DNA of 64,000 nucleotides. Source: Pholiota molesta (lineage: Eukaryota; Basidiomycota; Agaricomycetes; Agaricales; Strophariaceae). Location of the stretch: contig JACGCK010000210.1 in assembly GCA_014925825.1 (NCBI GenBank), forward strand, positions 1 to 64,000, written 5' to 3'. Below are positions 44,358 to 55,342 of the stretch, piece after piece (position 1 is the first letter of the stretch; every line of letters starts with the position of its first letter). The position numbers were made by a program, and so were the translations under genes. The notes under the pieces were generated by a model. It was not told the origin of the DNA. It searched no databases and was given only the letters and a program-made list of their open reading frames with translations.

Positions 44358-47300
44358 ATGACGCCCCAGGAGGCCCACAGCTCGCCCATGTTCTCTCCTT
44401 ATCTCAACATGAACGCTCACGGCAACACAAACCCGGATTCACCGACCAGCGCGAGCTCTCCAGGCGGCCCAACACCCCAGAGCCCAAACTCGCAACTAAC
44501 GATGAACTTGCTCAATAATCTGCTGCAAATGCAGGGCCTCGAGAACAATATCGTCTCGCAACAACTATCGGCGTCGGGTCAGGCGTCGATGCAGACGTCT
44601 TCATCTAGCGCGCAGCCCCAATCCCCAGATGGAGCACCCTCGTCGCCCAATTCATTCCCTCCACACCTCATGATAGAACAGCAGATCAAACTATCGCAAC
44701 TCCAACAGCTGCAACAGCTGCAGAATCAGATTTTCCAGCAGCAGGTTGGTATTTTACGTTTTGTGTGCGCATGGCCAGACTCATTGATCAATTGTTGCGC
44801 GGTCGCTTCTCGCTTTAGATCGCGCTTATTAGCGGCCAATCACCATCTAATCTGCCTTCGTCGCCGCTGTTCGATATGTTTCGACAGCCTCCAGGAAGTG
44901 GAGGCGGAGCGCCCGGAGACCAGCAGATGTACACGGGCTTGCCGACTCCCGGTATGTTTTTCTCCCGATGTTTCTTTTGCTTCCGTTCCCAGATTTCCCC
45001 TTTCTTTGAAATTCCTTCTTGCATCTTTCTTCTTCACATGATATGCGCACAACGTTCGTCGGGATGATGTCTCGCTTAGGCGCTGGAGATGAGCCAGGCA
45101 CGGCGGACCAATCTCATCAGAACATACACTTCTGGTTTATGCACGCGATTTCTCCCGGGTGCCGTTCGCGTTCCTCTTTTTGCTTTCACCATAGTCTTCC
45201 ATCGTGCTTTTATTTCTCGCAAGGCATGCATTGGTGCATGTAGCTATCCCGTAGGCGCATTATGCCCTCCTTTGTGAGCCTACAGTTTAGCCCTTCTGCT
45301 ATCTACATTGCGGCGACATGAAGGCTAGCTGCGTTTGCATCGAAGCCGACAGTGGTAGCCTCATGGCGCGGATACTCCTCGGAGCCGGATGACAAGACTC
45401 ATTTTCGTGTCTCCTTCATACTCGTCCTCGTATCCCTTTCATCTTTCTCCTCTTCGTCATCATCATCGTTTTCTCGGAAATACTGTACACACTGCCGTCA
45501 TCTTTAGCTTAGACACATGGGCATGCTCTCTGCCTTCGTCGCTAGAGCAAAGTGAGGCGCGGCGGCCTTATCTACGCCTCTACAGCCTTGTCTCCTTCTG
45601 TTGGCATATACCTCTTCCACTGGCCTATTTTTATTAAACAGCCTTGCTTTTCCCTTCCCACATTCCCTAATCTTCCCTTACTTCTTTTACATTATTCATA
45701 GTGCGTTGCAAGATAGGGGCTTTACTAAGTCATTCATTATTCTTTAGGACCTTCTGGCGAAATCAGACCCCAGCAGCCAGCAGAATTTGTCTCGCCATCT
45801 GCTCTATCCAATTACATGGAACCGCTGCCGCAGTCGTTTGTTCCTCCGTCCGCATACCATTCCCATTCCGCCCGAAGTGACCAGCAGGAGAGCACGCATT
45901 CTCCAAATCCCAATATTCCCTCGAGCCACCACCCGTCGTCGCACAGTCGACAGGGTTCGACGTCTGGGTCGCGCGGTATTGACATCCAACGCCAGCTGAT
46001 GGCGCTCTCGCAAACTGGAAACGCGCAGTCTCAACACCAGCACGTATCCTACCATCAACATCCCCCCTCGCCTTCGACGTTCCAACAGCAGCAGCAGCAT
46101 CAGCAGCATCACCCCGCGTCGCCGATGCACCCCCCAGTGTCGCCTATGGACCATAACCTGTCCCCGAATCCGTTTGGAGTGAATATGCATCAGCAGCACC
46201 ATACCCCTCAGCAGAACCCATCCCAGGGATTCCAAGCGCGCGGCGCGCCGCACGGCCACGGCCTGCTGCACGGCTCCTCCGGGATGAACCCGAGCCTCGC
46301 GCACTCCGCGCCGGAGCACATCGCGTTCAACATCTACCACGGGCCCGAGGGCGGCGCCCCCGCCGCGCACATCCCGGGCCTCATGCTCGGCCCCGCCGGG
46401 GGTGGCGCGGCGCACCACCAGCGGCGGCTGAGCCTGAGCGAGAGCCCGCGCTACGGCGCGCATGGGCAGCACCAGATGCACCATGCGATGGCGATCCTGG
46501 ACCAGGACATCTCGCCGCTCACGAGCCCATGGCTCGGCGCGCACCCGACGACGACGGCGCCCGCGTCGGGCGGCGCGACGGCACAGCGCCACCGCGCAGG
46601 CACGAACGCGGGGAGCAAGCGGCTGGCGTCGTCCAGTGGCGACGAGGGCGGCTCGGCGAGGAAGAAGCAGAGCCCTGCGATCCGGCCGACGCTGGGCATG
46701 AGCATCGCGCGCTTGGTGGGGCGGGAGAGCGGGTCGACGTCGCCGCTGGGCGGCGGCGGGGAGAAGGGCGCGACTGCGGGCAGGGCGGCGGGCGCTGAAA
46801 GGGGCGAGCCGCCGCTGTCGGCGTCGTCGCGCTCGGGCTCTGGGTCTGCGTCGCCTGATCTGAGTGGGAATGCCGCCGCCGCCGCCGCTGGCGCCGGGTA
46901 CAAGAACGCCGCGGCGGGGTCGCAGTCTGCGACGTCTACGCCCGCGGCGGGCGCCACCGTGGTCGACGGGTCGGGCCGGGGCGCGAGCCGGCGGCCGTAC
47001 AGGGGCTCGAAGAGCACGAACTCGACGCCGCTGCTGCGCTCGACGCCGGCGTCGGCGATGGGGGTGGGCCGCACGCGGTCGAAGAGCCGCGTCGGTGCGT
47101 TTGCGTCGCCGATGGTCGGCGGCGGCGGCGCGGGGGCGCCGGGCGGGGAGGGCGTGCATGATAGTCCGTCGCCGGTGGACCTGAACGTGGAGGGCGAGCC
47201 TGGCGTGGACCGCTCGATGCCGCCGCCGCCGCTGCCCCCGTCCGTGGCCTCTGCGCACGCGGCGGTGGGTAGTAGTAATGCGAATGGCGGTGGTGATGCG

Positions 47301-48890
47301 CGGGGCGCGCGGGATGAGGACGGCGGCGGCGGCGGCGGGATGCAGATGGAGGTCGACATGGGCATGGGCATGGGCGGCATGATGGGCATGTCCGGGATGG
47401 GCCCGATGGGGGGCATGGGCATGCACTTTGGCGAGATGGGGATGGGCGGGATGAATAACATGAATGGCATGAACGGGATGAACGCGAACGCGATGGGCGG
47501 CATGGGCGCGGAGATGGACTCGATCATGGGCATGGGCGGGATGAACATGGACATGGGCATGGGCATGAACGGCATGGGCATGGACGGGATGGGCATGTCG
47601 ACGTTTGGCGGCGGGATGGTGGGGATGATGGACATGGGCGGGATGGACTTCGGCGCGCAGCAGGGCCAGCAGCAGCAGCAGCAGCAAGACCGGTCTCAGC
47701 AACAGGGCCAGCAACAGCAACACCACCAGCAATCGGGCGAGCACGCGCTGTTGGCGCGGCCGGCCAGCCCGGCGTGTGGCCAGCGACAAGGGCAGGGCCA
47801 GCAGCTTTTGGTCCCTGTGACGCCGGCGAGCATCATGAACCTCGGGCGGTTGGGGATCACGACTGCCTCGAGCGGAAGTACGCGCTTGGGATCGACCGCC
47901 GCTGCGTCGAATGGTCCTGCGTCAGGATCCGCAAGTTCCACTGGTGCCGCTATGAGCGCAGCGCCGAGCAACAAAAAGAGCAAGAAAACGGAAGGCGCGC
48001 AGACGAAGGGCGCGACGCCGGGCTCGAGCGTTATCGCCACGCGGAATGTACGGTCGTCAACGCGCAAGGCGGCGAATGTGCCAAGCCCGAGCTTGAAGCC
48101 GTTATTGCCTGGTTAGTGTCTCATTTTGATTTTGATTTTGATTGCATCCTTCCTGTCTCGTTCTTCATCCTCGTGGCTAATGCATGCACCGTCTTTTCTT
48201 AGCAGGTGGTATGACACCCAACATGGACCCTACCCTACCCTCGCCGAGCATCCTCTCCTCGACACCGAACACCCCACACACGCTGCCAACGATGCCAGGC
48301 GGGTCATCGGCGCCTGGGCAGCAGCCCATGCACGTGCGGAAGACGTCGCACAAGGCCGCGGAGCAGAAACGACGCGACTCGCTGAAGACGACCTTCGACG
48401 ACCTGCGCAAGCTCCTCCCGCCGATCGCGCTGCCCAACGACGCTGACGCGGACCCGAACGCGATCACGTCGCCGTTGTTCCACCCCACCGCGCCGCTCCT
48501 GCCTGGCGCGCTCCCGCCGCGCGGGCCCCCCAAGGCCGGCGGCGAGGGCCCGAATAAGGGCGTCAGCAAGCTGCAGCTGCTGATCTGTGGGAATGAGTAC
48601 ATCCGGCTGCTGAAAGGGCGCGTGGACCGGCGGGATGATGAGATTGCGAAGCTGCGGAAGGAGCTTGGGAGGCTGAGGATAGTGGTGGAGGAGAAAGGGG
48701 GGATGTGTCTGGGACGGCGGGGTGGGATGGAGAGGAGGGTGAGAGGGAGGTTTTGGATCTGGAGAAAGATTTGGATGCGGTCGAAAAAGGTGCGCTGAAT
48801 GCGCGCTCGATGGAGAGGGAAATGGGCGGGAAAGATGGTGGAGCAGCGGACGATGTGATGGATGAGGGTGACGATGAGGGCGATGACTGA
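44358..48890 (+). CDS. Large bHLH transcription factor
   Basis: Exons 44358-44744, 44819-44951, 45748-48111 and 48206 onward keep frame and give about 1160 residues. Gln-rich and Ser/Pro-rich N-terminal regions are followed by poly-Gln, poly-His and a long Met/Gly-rich tract (about 47340-47650). A bHLH domain sits near the C-terminus: SHKAAEQKRRDSL has the His-Glu-Arg pattern of E-box (CACGTG) binders, then helix 1 (FDDLRKLLPPI), a long loop and helix 2 (KGVSKLQLLICGNEYIRLL). After that, the ORF as sequenced ends at 48798. A neighbouring frame, joined at a run of six G (48694-48699), encodes an acidic, more plausible tail ending at 48890. Intron 2 (44952-45747, 796 nt) is exceptionally long. 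The Gypsy LTR ends only about 180 bp upstream of the ATG. Confidence 0.82.
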
Positions 48891-49329
48891 CGTTGATAGG
48901 TCCGAGATTGCGGTCTTCTGGGTGACATCTATCATGTATCCATCTGTAATTCGTTCATTTGTTTTTTCTTTCTTTTTCTTTTCTTTTCAGTTTATCTCGC
49001 CTTATTACTATTCTAGCAAAACAATCATACTACCTCCCGTGTTATACCATTTCCTACTAAATTATACTCTTCATTCAACATCTTTTCAACTTGTAAATCT
49101 TGCATACATGCCGCATAAAAAATAGCTTTATTATGAAGCAATTTGACGAGACCTTTTCCCTTTGTCCCATCTCTCCTCACCTTAAATGAACTGATGCCTC
49201 ATAAACGTGAGAGAAACAAGTTGGTCACCGGTATCGGTATCACAATCGCTCTGCGATGTTCAGTAGTTACAGACTGCAGCCTACAAAATCGATCTTCCTT
49301 CATCATCAGGAACCTCACAAAATGGCAAT
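48891..49329. other. Intergenic, convergent 3' ends
   Basis: A T-rich spacer lies between the bHLH gene (+) and MFS copy 2 (-). From about 49190 it is part of the inverted duplication. No gene is seen. Confidence 0.6.
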
Positions 49330-51020
49330 TCATGAAGCCGAAGGCGTGTAAGGCGTATTCGGTACCAGCGCCCATACAATCATCATCAACACCGTCAAAC
49401 CCATTACACTACAAGATCGAAGTCAGCCCCCAACTCCGAACCACAGCGAATGCACTCACAAGGGAGGCATAACCTGCAAACCCACGCGGGACGCAAGCGC
49501 GCCGGTGATGAAGGGCGCGAGCGCGCTCCCCGTCTGCCCAAACCCGGCGATCCAGCCAATCGCGCCGGTGAGGACGTGCGCAGGGAGGATGCGCTTGGCC
49601 TGGTTGACGGCCATGGGATACATGGGCCCTAGGAATATGCCGGCGATGCAAACCGCTACAGCGTTTCCTATGAGCGAGGGGACGCGCCATACGACTATTT
49701 CGAGACTGGGAAGGTGTGAATGAGTATAATTACGAGGTGATTGGATTTGGTGGAGATTTCTTACCCGATGCAAATTAGAGAGTATAAGAATATTGCTCTT
49801 CTTTCGCCGATCTTGTGCAACATGAATATCAGTGCTCTCCACTACACCGGTAGGCGACTTACCTTTTTGTTAGCCCAAAGGAGCGCAGTTCGCCCAACCA
49901 TAACGCCTAAGCAACACTATCATTAATCGCCCTTTCATTCAAGCCCAGGAAAGCGCTTGAGACCCACCACCAGAAAGACCAGCGGATATATACCCAGCAG
50001 ATGGGCCTCCTCCACGCACGTTGATAATGTAAGTCACGATCCATCCTAGCAGTAAATTTGTAAATCCGTATTGCCTGTACGGTCGAATGGAATAAGCGCC
50101 CGTTACGGCACATACCTGATAGCGTCACACCGACTCCGAGATACACGATCAGAAATGCTGCAATAGCATGAATCCTCCAGTTTCGCATGACCTGACTGAA
50201 GAGACTGTTGGCGTGTTCAGCGGGTGCTTTGGCCACTGGAGGCTCGCCGCCTTCTTCAAGACATGCTACAAATAATCGGGGGATCCTGTAAATCGTGCAG
50301 GATACGTCGTGTTGTAGTCTCGCTCACCGTCCAGTGACTTGAACCTAAACATGGCGAATTGGGACGTCACATTTATGAGGCTCATCCCGAGGGAGACGAG
50401 GAAATGGAACGACCAGTGACGCTGTTGAGCGAATTGTGTCGAGACGAAAGGTGCTATAAGCAGCCCAAAGCCTGATATAGCGAGGTATAATTCACAAGAT
50501 TAGCAGTTAGATAATGTAAAGGAAGACAGTTCATAGGACATCGAGTACATACCATACGCTGAGTGCACATAACCCATCTTTGAAACAGCATTATATTTCA
50601 AGCTTGCGACGAAGCCGTTGGCTTGTGCGTCCTAAATTCGGGCTTGTGTCAAGATCTCATCTCAGTGGCTAAAAACACCTACCTGGAGAGATATTCCCAT
50701 GCCACTGATAACGTAGCCTAGTACAAAAACAGGGTATGGAGGAGCGCTACATTGTATACAGTAGGCAGCCAGTTGAAGGACAGAACCAAAGATTAACGTC
50801 TATAACATGTGAAGTCAGAGTGTTGAGATAAAATACGAGTTAGTTTTTTAAAATTACCTTTCCAAAGCCAAGGCGAGGCGTCAGATACATATTGAGAACT
50901 GAACCGACCATGAATCCCTACAAATCATACACGGATCAGTGAAAAGCCGATAACGTATTAGGAGGCCGATTTGGCGATATAATAGGTCCAGCACAGTCCA
51001 GCAAGGCAGTCCACGCACCG
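49190..51020 (-). repeat. Arm 2 of the inverted segmental duplication
   Basis: This is the reverse-complement partner of 1-1790. Compared with arm 1 it has a 10-bp tandem duplication in the first shared intron and substitutions near the stop codon (PYTPSAS against PYKSSAS). Confidence 0.9.
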
Positions 51021-51428
51021 TACATGCGAACAGGAATATCAACGAAAGGGTAATAAATTTGAGCTGCAAACCATATCATCAGCTTGCTTTCAAAGGAAAG
51101 ACGTTCAAAACTCAAGAAGACGTACATTATACACTGTCTGTATCCTCGGCAACAAAGCGCCAGTGGACCCATCGTTCCATCCACCGAGCGTCAAAGTCAG
51201 GCAAAGGGCCGCAAACTGTAACCTCGACCTAGATTTCTGCCTTGGGGTTCGTGTGTCCACAGACTCCATACTCGCCTCGCTCGGATCCTCAACGGCGGAT
51301 TTTTCGAGTACATGGGCATGGATTTCTGAGCCAGTTCCTGAGTCTACCTTGTCGCTGGTGGGCGTAGGTTGGCCAGCATGGGATTTGGCGGTGGGTGGGT
51401 TCATATCTTTCTCTATCTTGTCTTGCAT
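49330..51428 (-). CDS. MFS transporter, fucose permease/Bsc6-like (copy 2, complete)
   Basis: Twelve exons give about 463 residues. Exon 1 (51428-51126) encodes a hydrophilic, charged N-terminus and the first membrane span with the family motif LTLGGWNDGSTGALLPRIQ. Exon 2 (51063-51019) adds the 15 residues LKFITLSLIFLFACT. The rest matches copy 1 exon by exon. All introns are short with GT-AG ends and the spliced frame is open, so the gene looks functional. The substrate is unknown. Together with copy 1 it forms an inverted pair about 47 kb apart, with the bHLH, F-box and macro genes between them. Confidence 0.87.
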
Positions 51429-52145
51429 CTTTGCTCCAGTATTTTGAATTAACGAGAGGTTGGGGACCTGAGAAAGTTAGTTGAACTTATAACGGGCTAG
51501 TAGCACGCGAAAGAATGAGTTTTTCCGAGGAAAGTCCGGAAGGGGTAAGAAGCAAGTCAGAAGACATAGAACGGTAAAACAATACCAGGAACATCCATCG
51601 TACGATGTCAGGGTACGTAGACTTTGAGCAAACCCAACTTGTACAGGTCCCTAGATAAGTGTAAGCAACATCTTGACGGTACTGGAATTTGATGCGCACT
51701 GAGCGTTGAGGCTGGCATGCGCGTGGAAAGTACCAAACTAAGCCGTCACCTATTTTTACCAAGTCCGGAAGCAAAATAGAACAGCATACTCACTGATACT
51801 AGCTGATATCCATGGTCATTGCATCTCCATGTATGTATTAAATGTATTTACATAAAATTGTTTATCAAACTCCAAGCATGCGACACGCTGTGGGTGAAGC
51901 GGTCAAATCTGTTGCATATAAATATTTCAGTCCTCCATTTCATCTTGAGGATCGTCTTAATTATTGACAGATTGTTACCTTATCCAAATCCGACTGAACA
52001 TACATTGCAAGCAAGGTAACTAGACTCAACGCCAGTCTACATGGGTAGAATATTACGTCCATATACATACATAGGTTTGGCAAAAGTGATGGTCCATAGG
52101 TTACAAAGATTTTGCGTATGGGTTGAGACGGTAAGGTAATGATTC
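51429..52145. other. Intergenic upstream of MFS copy 2
   Basis: It contains the MFS promoter and the 3' flank of the NACHT gene. No supported gene is visible on either strand. Confidence 0.55.
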
Positions 52146-54587
52146 TCAATTTAACAATCGCCAACCAAACCCCGGTAGGAAAATTAAACGCCGACACCCA
52201 TTAGATCCACATATGTACTCAGGGCCGTTAGGATCGTGGCTACGGTATATGTACGCTGCTTTTCCGCTTGAATTGTCAGATAGTTCGTCGTCCTCATCAG
52301 TACCAAGCAAGCAGTTGCACGAGAGACCGCATGTTGATCCCGGGGAAATATCTTGCTGACTGCCATACATCCATTGCAGTTTCCAGTAGTGGCTCTTGGT
52401 GGTTGTCAAGGACTTGAATGTCTTGACTGCGCTGTCAAAGTTGCGCCAGGGATCGTACTTTGCATATCCTACAGAAAACATATTGAGGATGTGATCATAT
52501 GCTGAACGCCAGTCATCGATATCCTAACATAATGCAGTATCAGTCTGTGGATTGCGATGCATGTTGTGTTGCCGCACCAGATTGTATACCAAATATTTCA
52601 GAATCCCAGTGTAATCACTGATTCCATCGTACGTTTCAATACAAATACCCCGGTCGTAGGCTGTAAAATTGAAGTCCATAAATGCGGTACGAAGTCGGTT
52701 TGATGCTTTGATAGGCGTCTCGTCGTTGTCACCATAGTAAAGCAGGTCCCGAATCATACTCAACCGTAGCCGTTCATGCTCTTGCATTGAGATTGCTTCC
52801 AACGTGAGGGTCGACGAAAGCGGGCCCGATGTTGGAGGCGGTTTCTCGAGCAGCAAACAAAGTAGCTTTGTCCTGTAAACGTCGCTGTCGATGTAATAGT
52901 TCTCAGCGCGGCTTTTGTCGAGCAGGAAATCGGGAAGTGATGCATGGAGGAATTTTACTACTTCGCCTTCGCTATATTCACCATCTTCTTGGTCCCCTTG
53001 ATCACCCTCGCACTTAAACATGGGGCACGGCCCTGCCCAGTGCTCGCCACATTCAATGACAGCAAGCAGGTCGGCCAAGTAGACTTTGAGCTCTCCAGGT
53101 GCTAGCTGAAATGCATATTCAAAGGAGGCAACGTCCGACCGTCTCGCAAATAGAGCCAAGGCCAAAATATCGAGCACCATGTCAAGATCCTCGACCTGCG
53201 AGAATATATGCCGATAAAGCGCATCCAGATGCGCGAATGGATTCTGGGACGATGCCTCTCGCAAGCGGATATCGTGGACGAATTCAAGTTGACGCGTCGG
53301 AATTTTACGGGGTGAAGATATATAGCTGATAACGACGGATGCAAAAATAAATTGGCCGGATGACTTGGCTACGATCTCGTCGACGACGGACAGTGGAGGC
53401 CAGTTGGGAGGAATTAGGTCTTTGTACAGATGAGTATCTTTGATATCCTCGAACCTGTCGTTGAGGAAACGCAAGATGTCGTTGGATGTTTGCTCCACGT
53501 CTGAATTGTCGAGGGGGAGAGTGAAAAGAAGATCAGAAACTGATTTCTGAACAAATGCTGCCTCTATTTGAGGTTCTCGACGGCTGGCAACCAGAAATAC
53601 AACGGGAATGTTTCTGCGACAAGACACATCGCCGAGTACCTTTACCAAGTTTGCTTGATGCACCTGGTTGCTGCATTCGTCGAGGCCGTCAATGAATACC
53701 ACAAAAAGACGCTGCAATTCTCTCGGAAGGCGAAGGAGGGGTAGGACGATGAGGTGGTGGAGCTGGGATTTAAGCGATTGGTCGAAGATCAGTGGATTGC
53801 GTTCGACAGTCAGGAGGATGTGCTCGGCGGTTTCTGGGATAGCTTGGATGAGCTGATAGGCCAGCGTGGCCACCAAAGGCGCGATCGTATTCCGAGTGTG
53901 GTCCCCTCGAAAGAAGAAGAAGCTGGCGAGTGCAATGGCTGTAAGGGCGCATTTCTCTGCGATAGACTGCATGATCGCCGATTTTCCGGCGCCTGCAGCA
54001 CCGTTCAGCCACAATAACCATTTATCGCGAGCGGCTGATTGGGTGATCCAGTCGCAGATCCTCTTCAGGATTTCTTTGCGAGTCTCTGGGTGACAGCGAG
54101 GAGGGTCGACACGCTGGGCAGAGTTGTAGAAGGCAGAGGTAGCGACACGCTTTTGCAGGAGCTTGAATGCGTCTTCAGCTATATACAGGCAGCATATTCG
54201 TCAAGAGAAATTTCGACATGTTAATATGTAGCAATAATGTACCTCCGCTGGGTTTGACATTGTTCAAAGTCTCCGCTATTATAAATTGTCCCCCAAAAAC
54301 TTCTGTATTGTCGCCGAACATACTAGCCATGGGCGCGTTGTCGTTCAATGGAACTGACTATGTTGGTCTCATGTTAACTACTTCTATCGGCAGAAACAAT
54401 TTTTGTATGGACTCACGCTGCGACTGGCCGTACCCGTTCTGTCCATGTTTCTCCTTGGAGTCAATTTCTTCCTATCGGCGATCGTTCTTATGATACCAAC
54501 ATTTGCTTCTGAGTTTCCTGATAGATTCATCGTCTTCTTGGCTTTACCGGCCTTTTCTTTCGGGTTTTTAGTCGATGAAGAGCTCAT
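52146..54587 (-). CDS. NACHT-domain STAND ATPase
   Basis: Four exons (54587-54417, 54357-54243, 54178-52578, 52523-52146) total 2265 nt and give 754 residues. After a Lys-rich N-terminus comes a segment (GDNTEVFGGQFIIAETLNNV) typical of the region before NACHT in Agaricomycete proteins, then PRCHPETRKEILKRICDWI. The NACHT domain has the P-loop GAAGAGKS and the Walker B motif LFVVFIDGLDEC, followed by the winged-helix-like region. No WD40, ankyrin or TPR repeats follow, so this is a short, repeat-less member. The last exon ends in a basic hydrophobic tail. Such proteins are signal-transducing NTPases, in fungi often linked to self/non-self recognition; no partner gene is adjacent. The 54-nt last intron is inferred because the frame meets a stop inside it. 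Confidence 0.8.
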
Positions 54588-55342
54588 ATAGATCCTTCGA
54601 CAGAGTCAGTGGTGGACGAAAGAATGGGAAGGAGGGAGAGAGAAGCTATAAACATATGCCGCCCAGCAGCATTTATGAATCAGTGCTGTGCCATCGTGCT
54701 GTGCACCAGTGCTCAAGCGCTCACCTATAAGTACACTGAATCAGCACTGAATACAAGTACATACGTCTTACACTGGACTGACCGAATTAACTAGGCGTGG
54801 TTGATGTCCTAGCTATTAAGTAGTTCCCAAGAGATATCGAAATCAACAGATATTTGTAAGTTTTACCCAAGTTATCTCACCGTGTTGTCACCGTGTGAAC
54901 TAGGGCCGCTATTGTGACACTTGCCGCCTACTTTCCTCCCGTCCTCCAAGTCAACTCCAAGTCCTCTTCCACATTCCTCTTTTTTAACGGACAACAACCA
55001 TACCAGTGCTGAAGTACTCGAAGCTGAAGCGACCCTCCTCACTTCAGATTTCCTACGCATCGCCCTCCGCTGCTCAGCCCTCCACTGGCCATGGCGCGCT
55101 AACCAGAGCGCGTTTCTCAGCCCATGCCTTAGAGCATCTACTGTACTGATACGACCATGGGCTTTTGTCACGCATCACAGACCCATTTGAGCCGAGCACT
55201 TTTGCTGATTTGTCACGCTCACAAATGATATTGAGCACTTTTTTCCAGGAAAAAAAAAAGGGGCTATTTTTCCGTCACAGCATGTAGAAAAGGGATACAG
55301 ACTGTGTATATGTCATTTGTGTACTACAATTAGTATACATAG
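54588..55342. other. Intergenic
   Basis: This spacer separates the NACHT gene from the transposon gene. It contains a poly-A run near 55251 and GAGCACTTTT motifs at about 55195 and 55233 that recur beyond the other side of the transposon gene (about 59011). No gene is seen. Confidence 0.5.

Noticed and set aside
45804..47789. 661-codon open frame on the minus strand
   Set aside because: It is antisense to the long bHLH exon, made of His/Val/Leu/Arg repeats mirroring the sense low-complexity sequence. The sense strand has the coding evidence.
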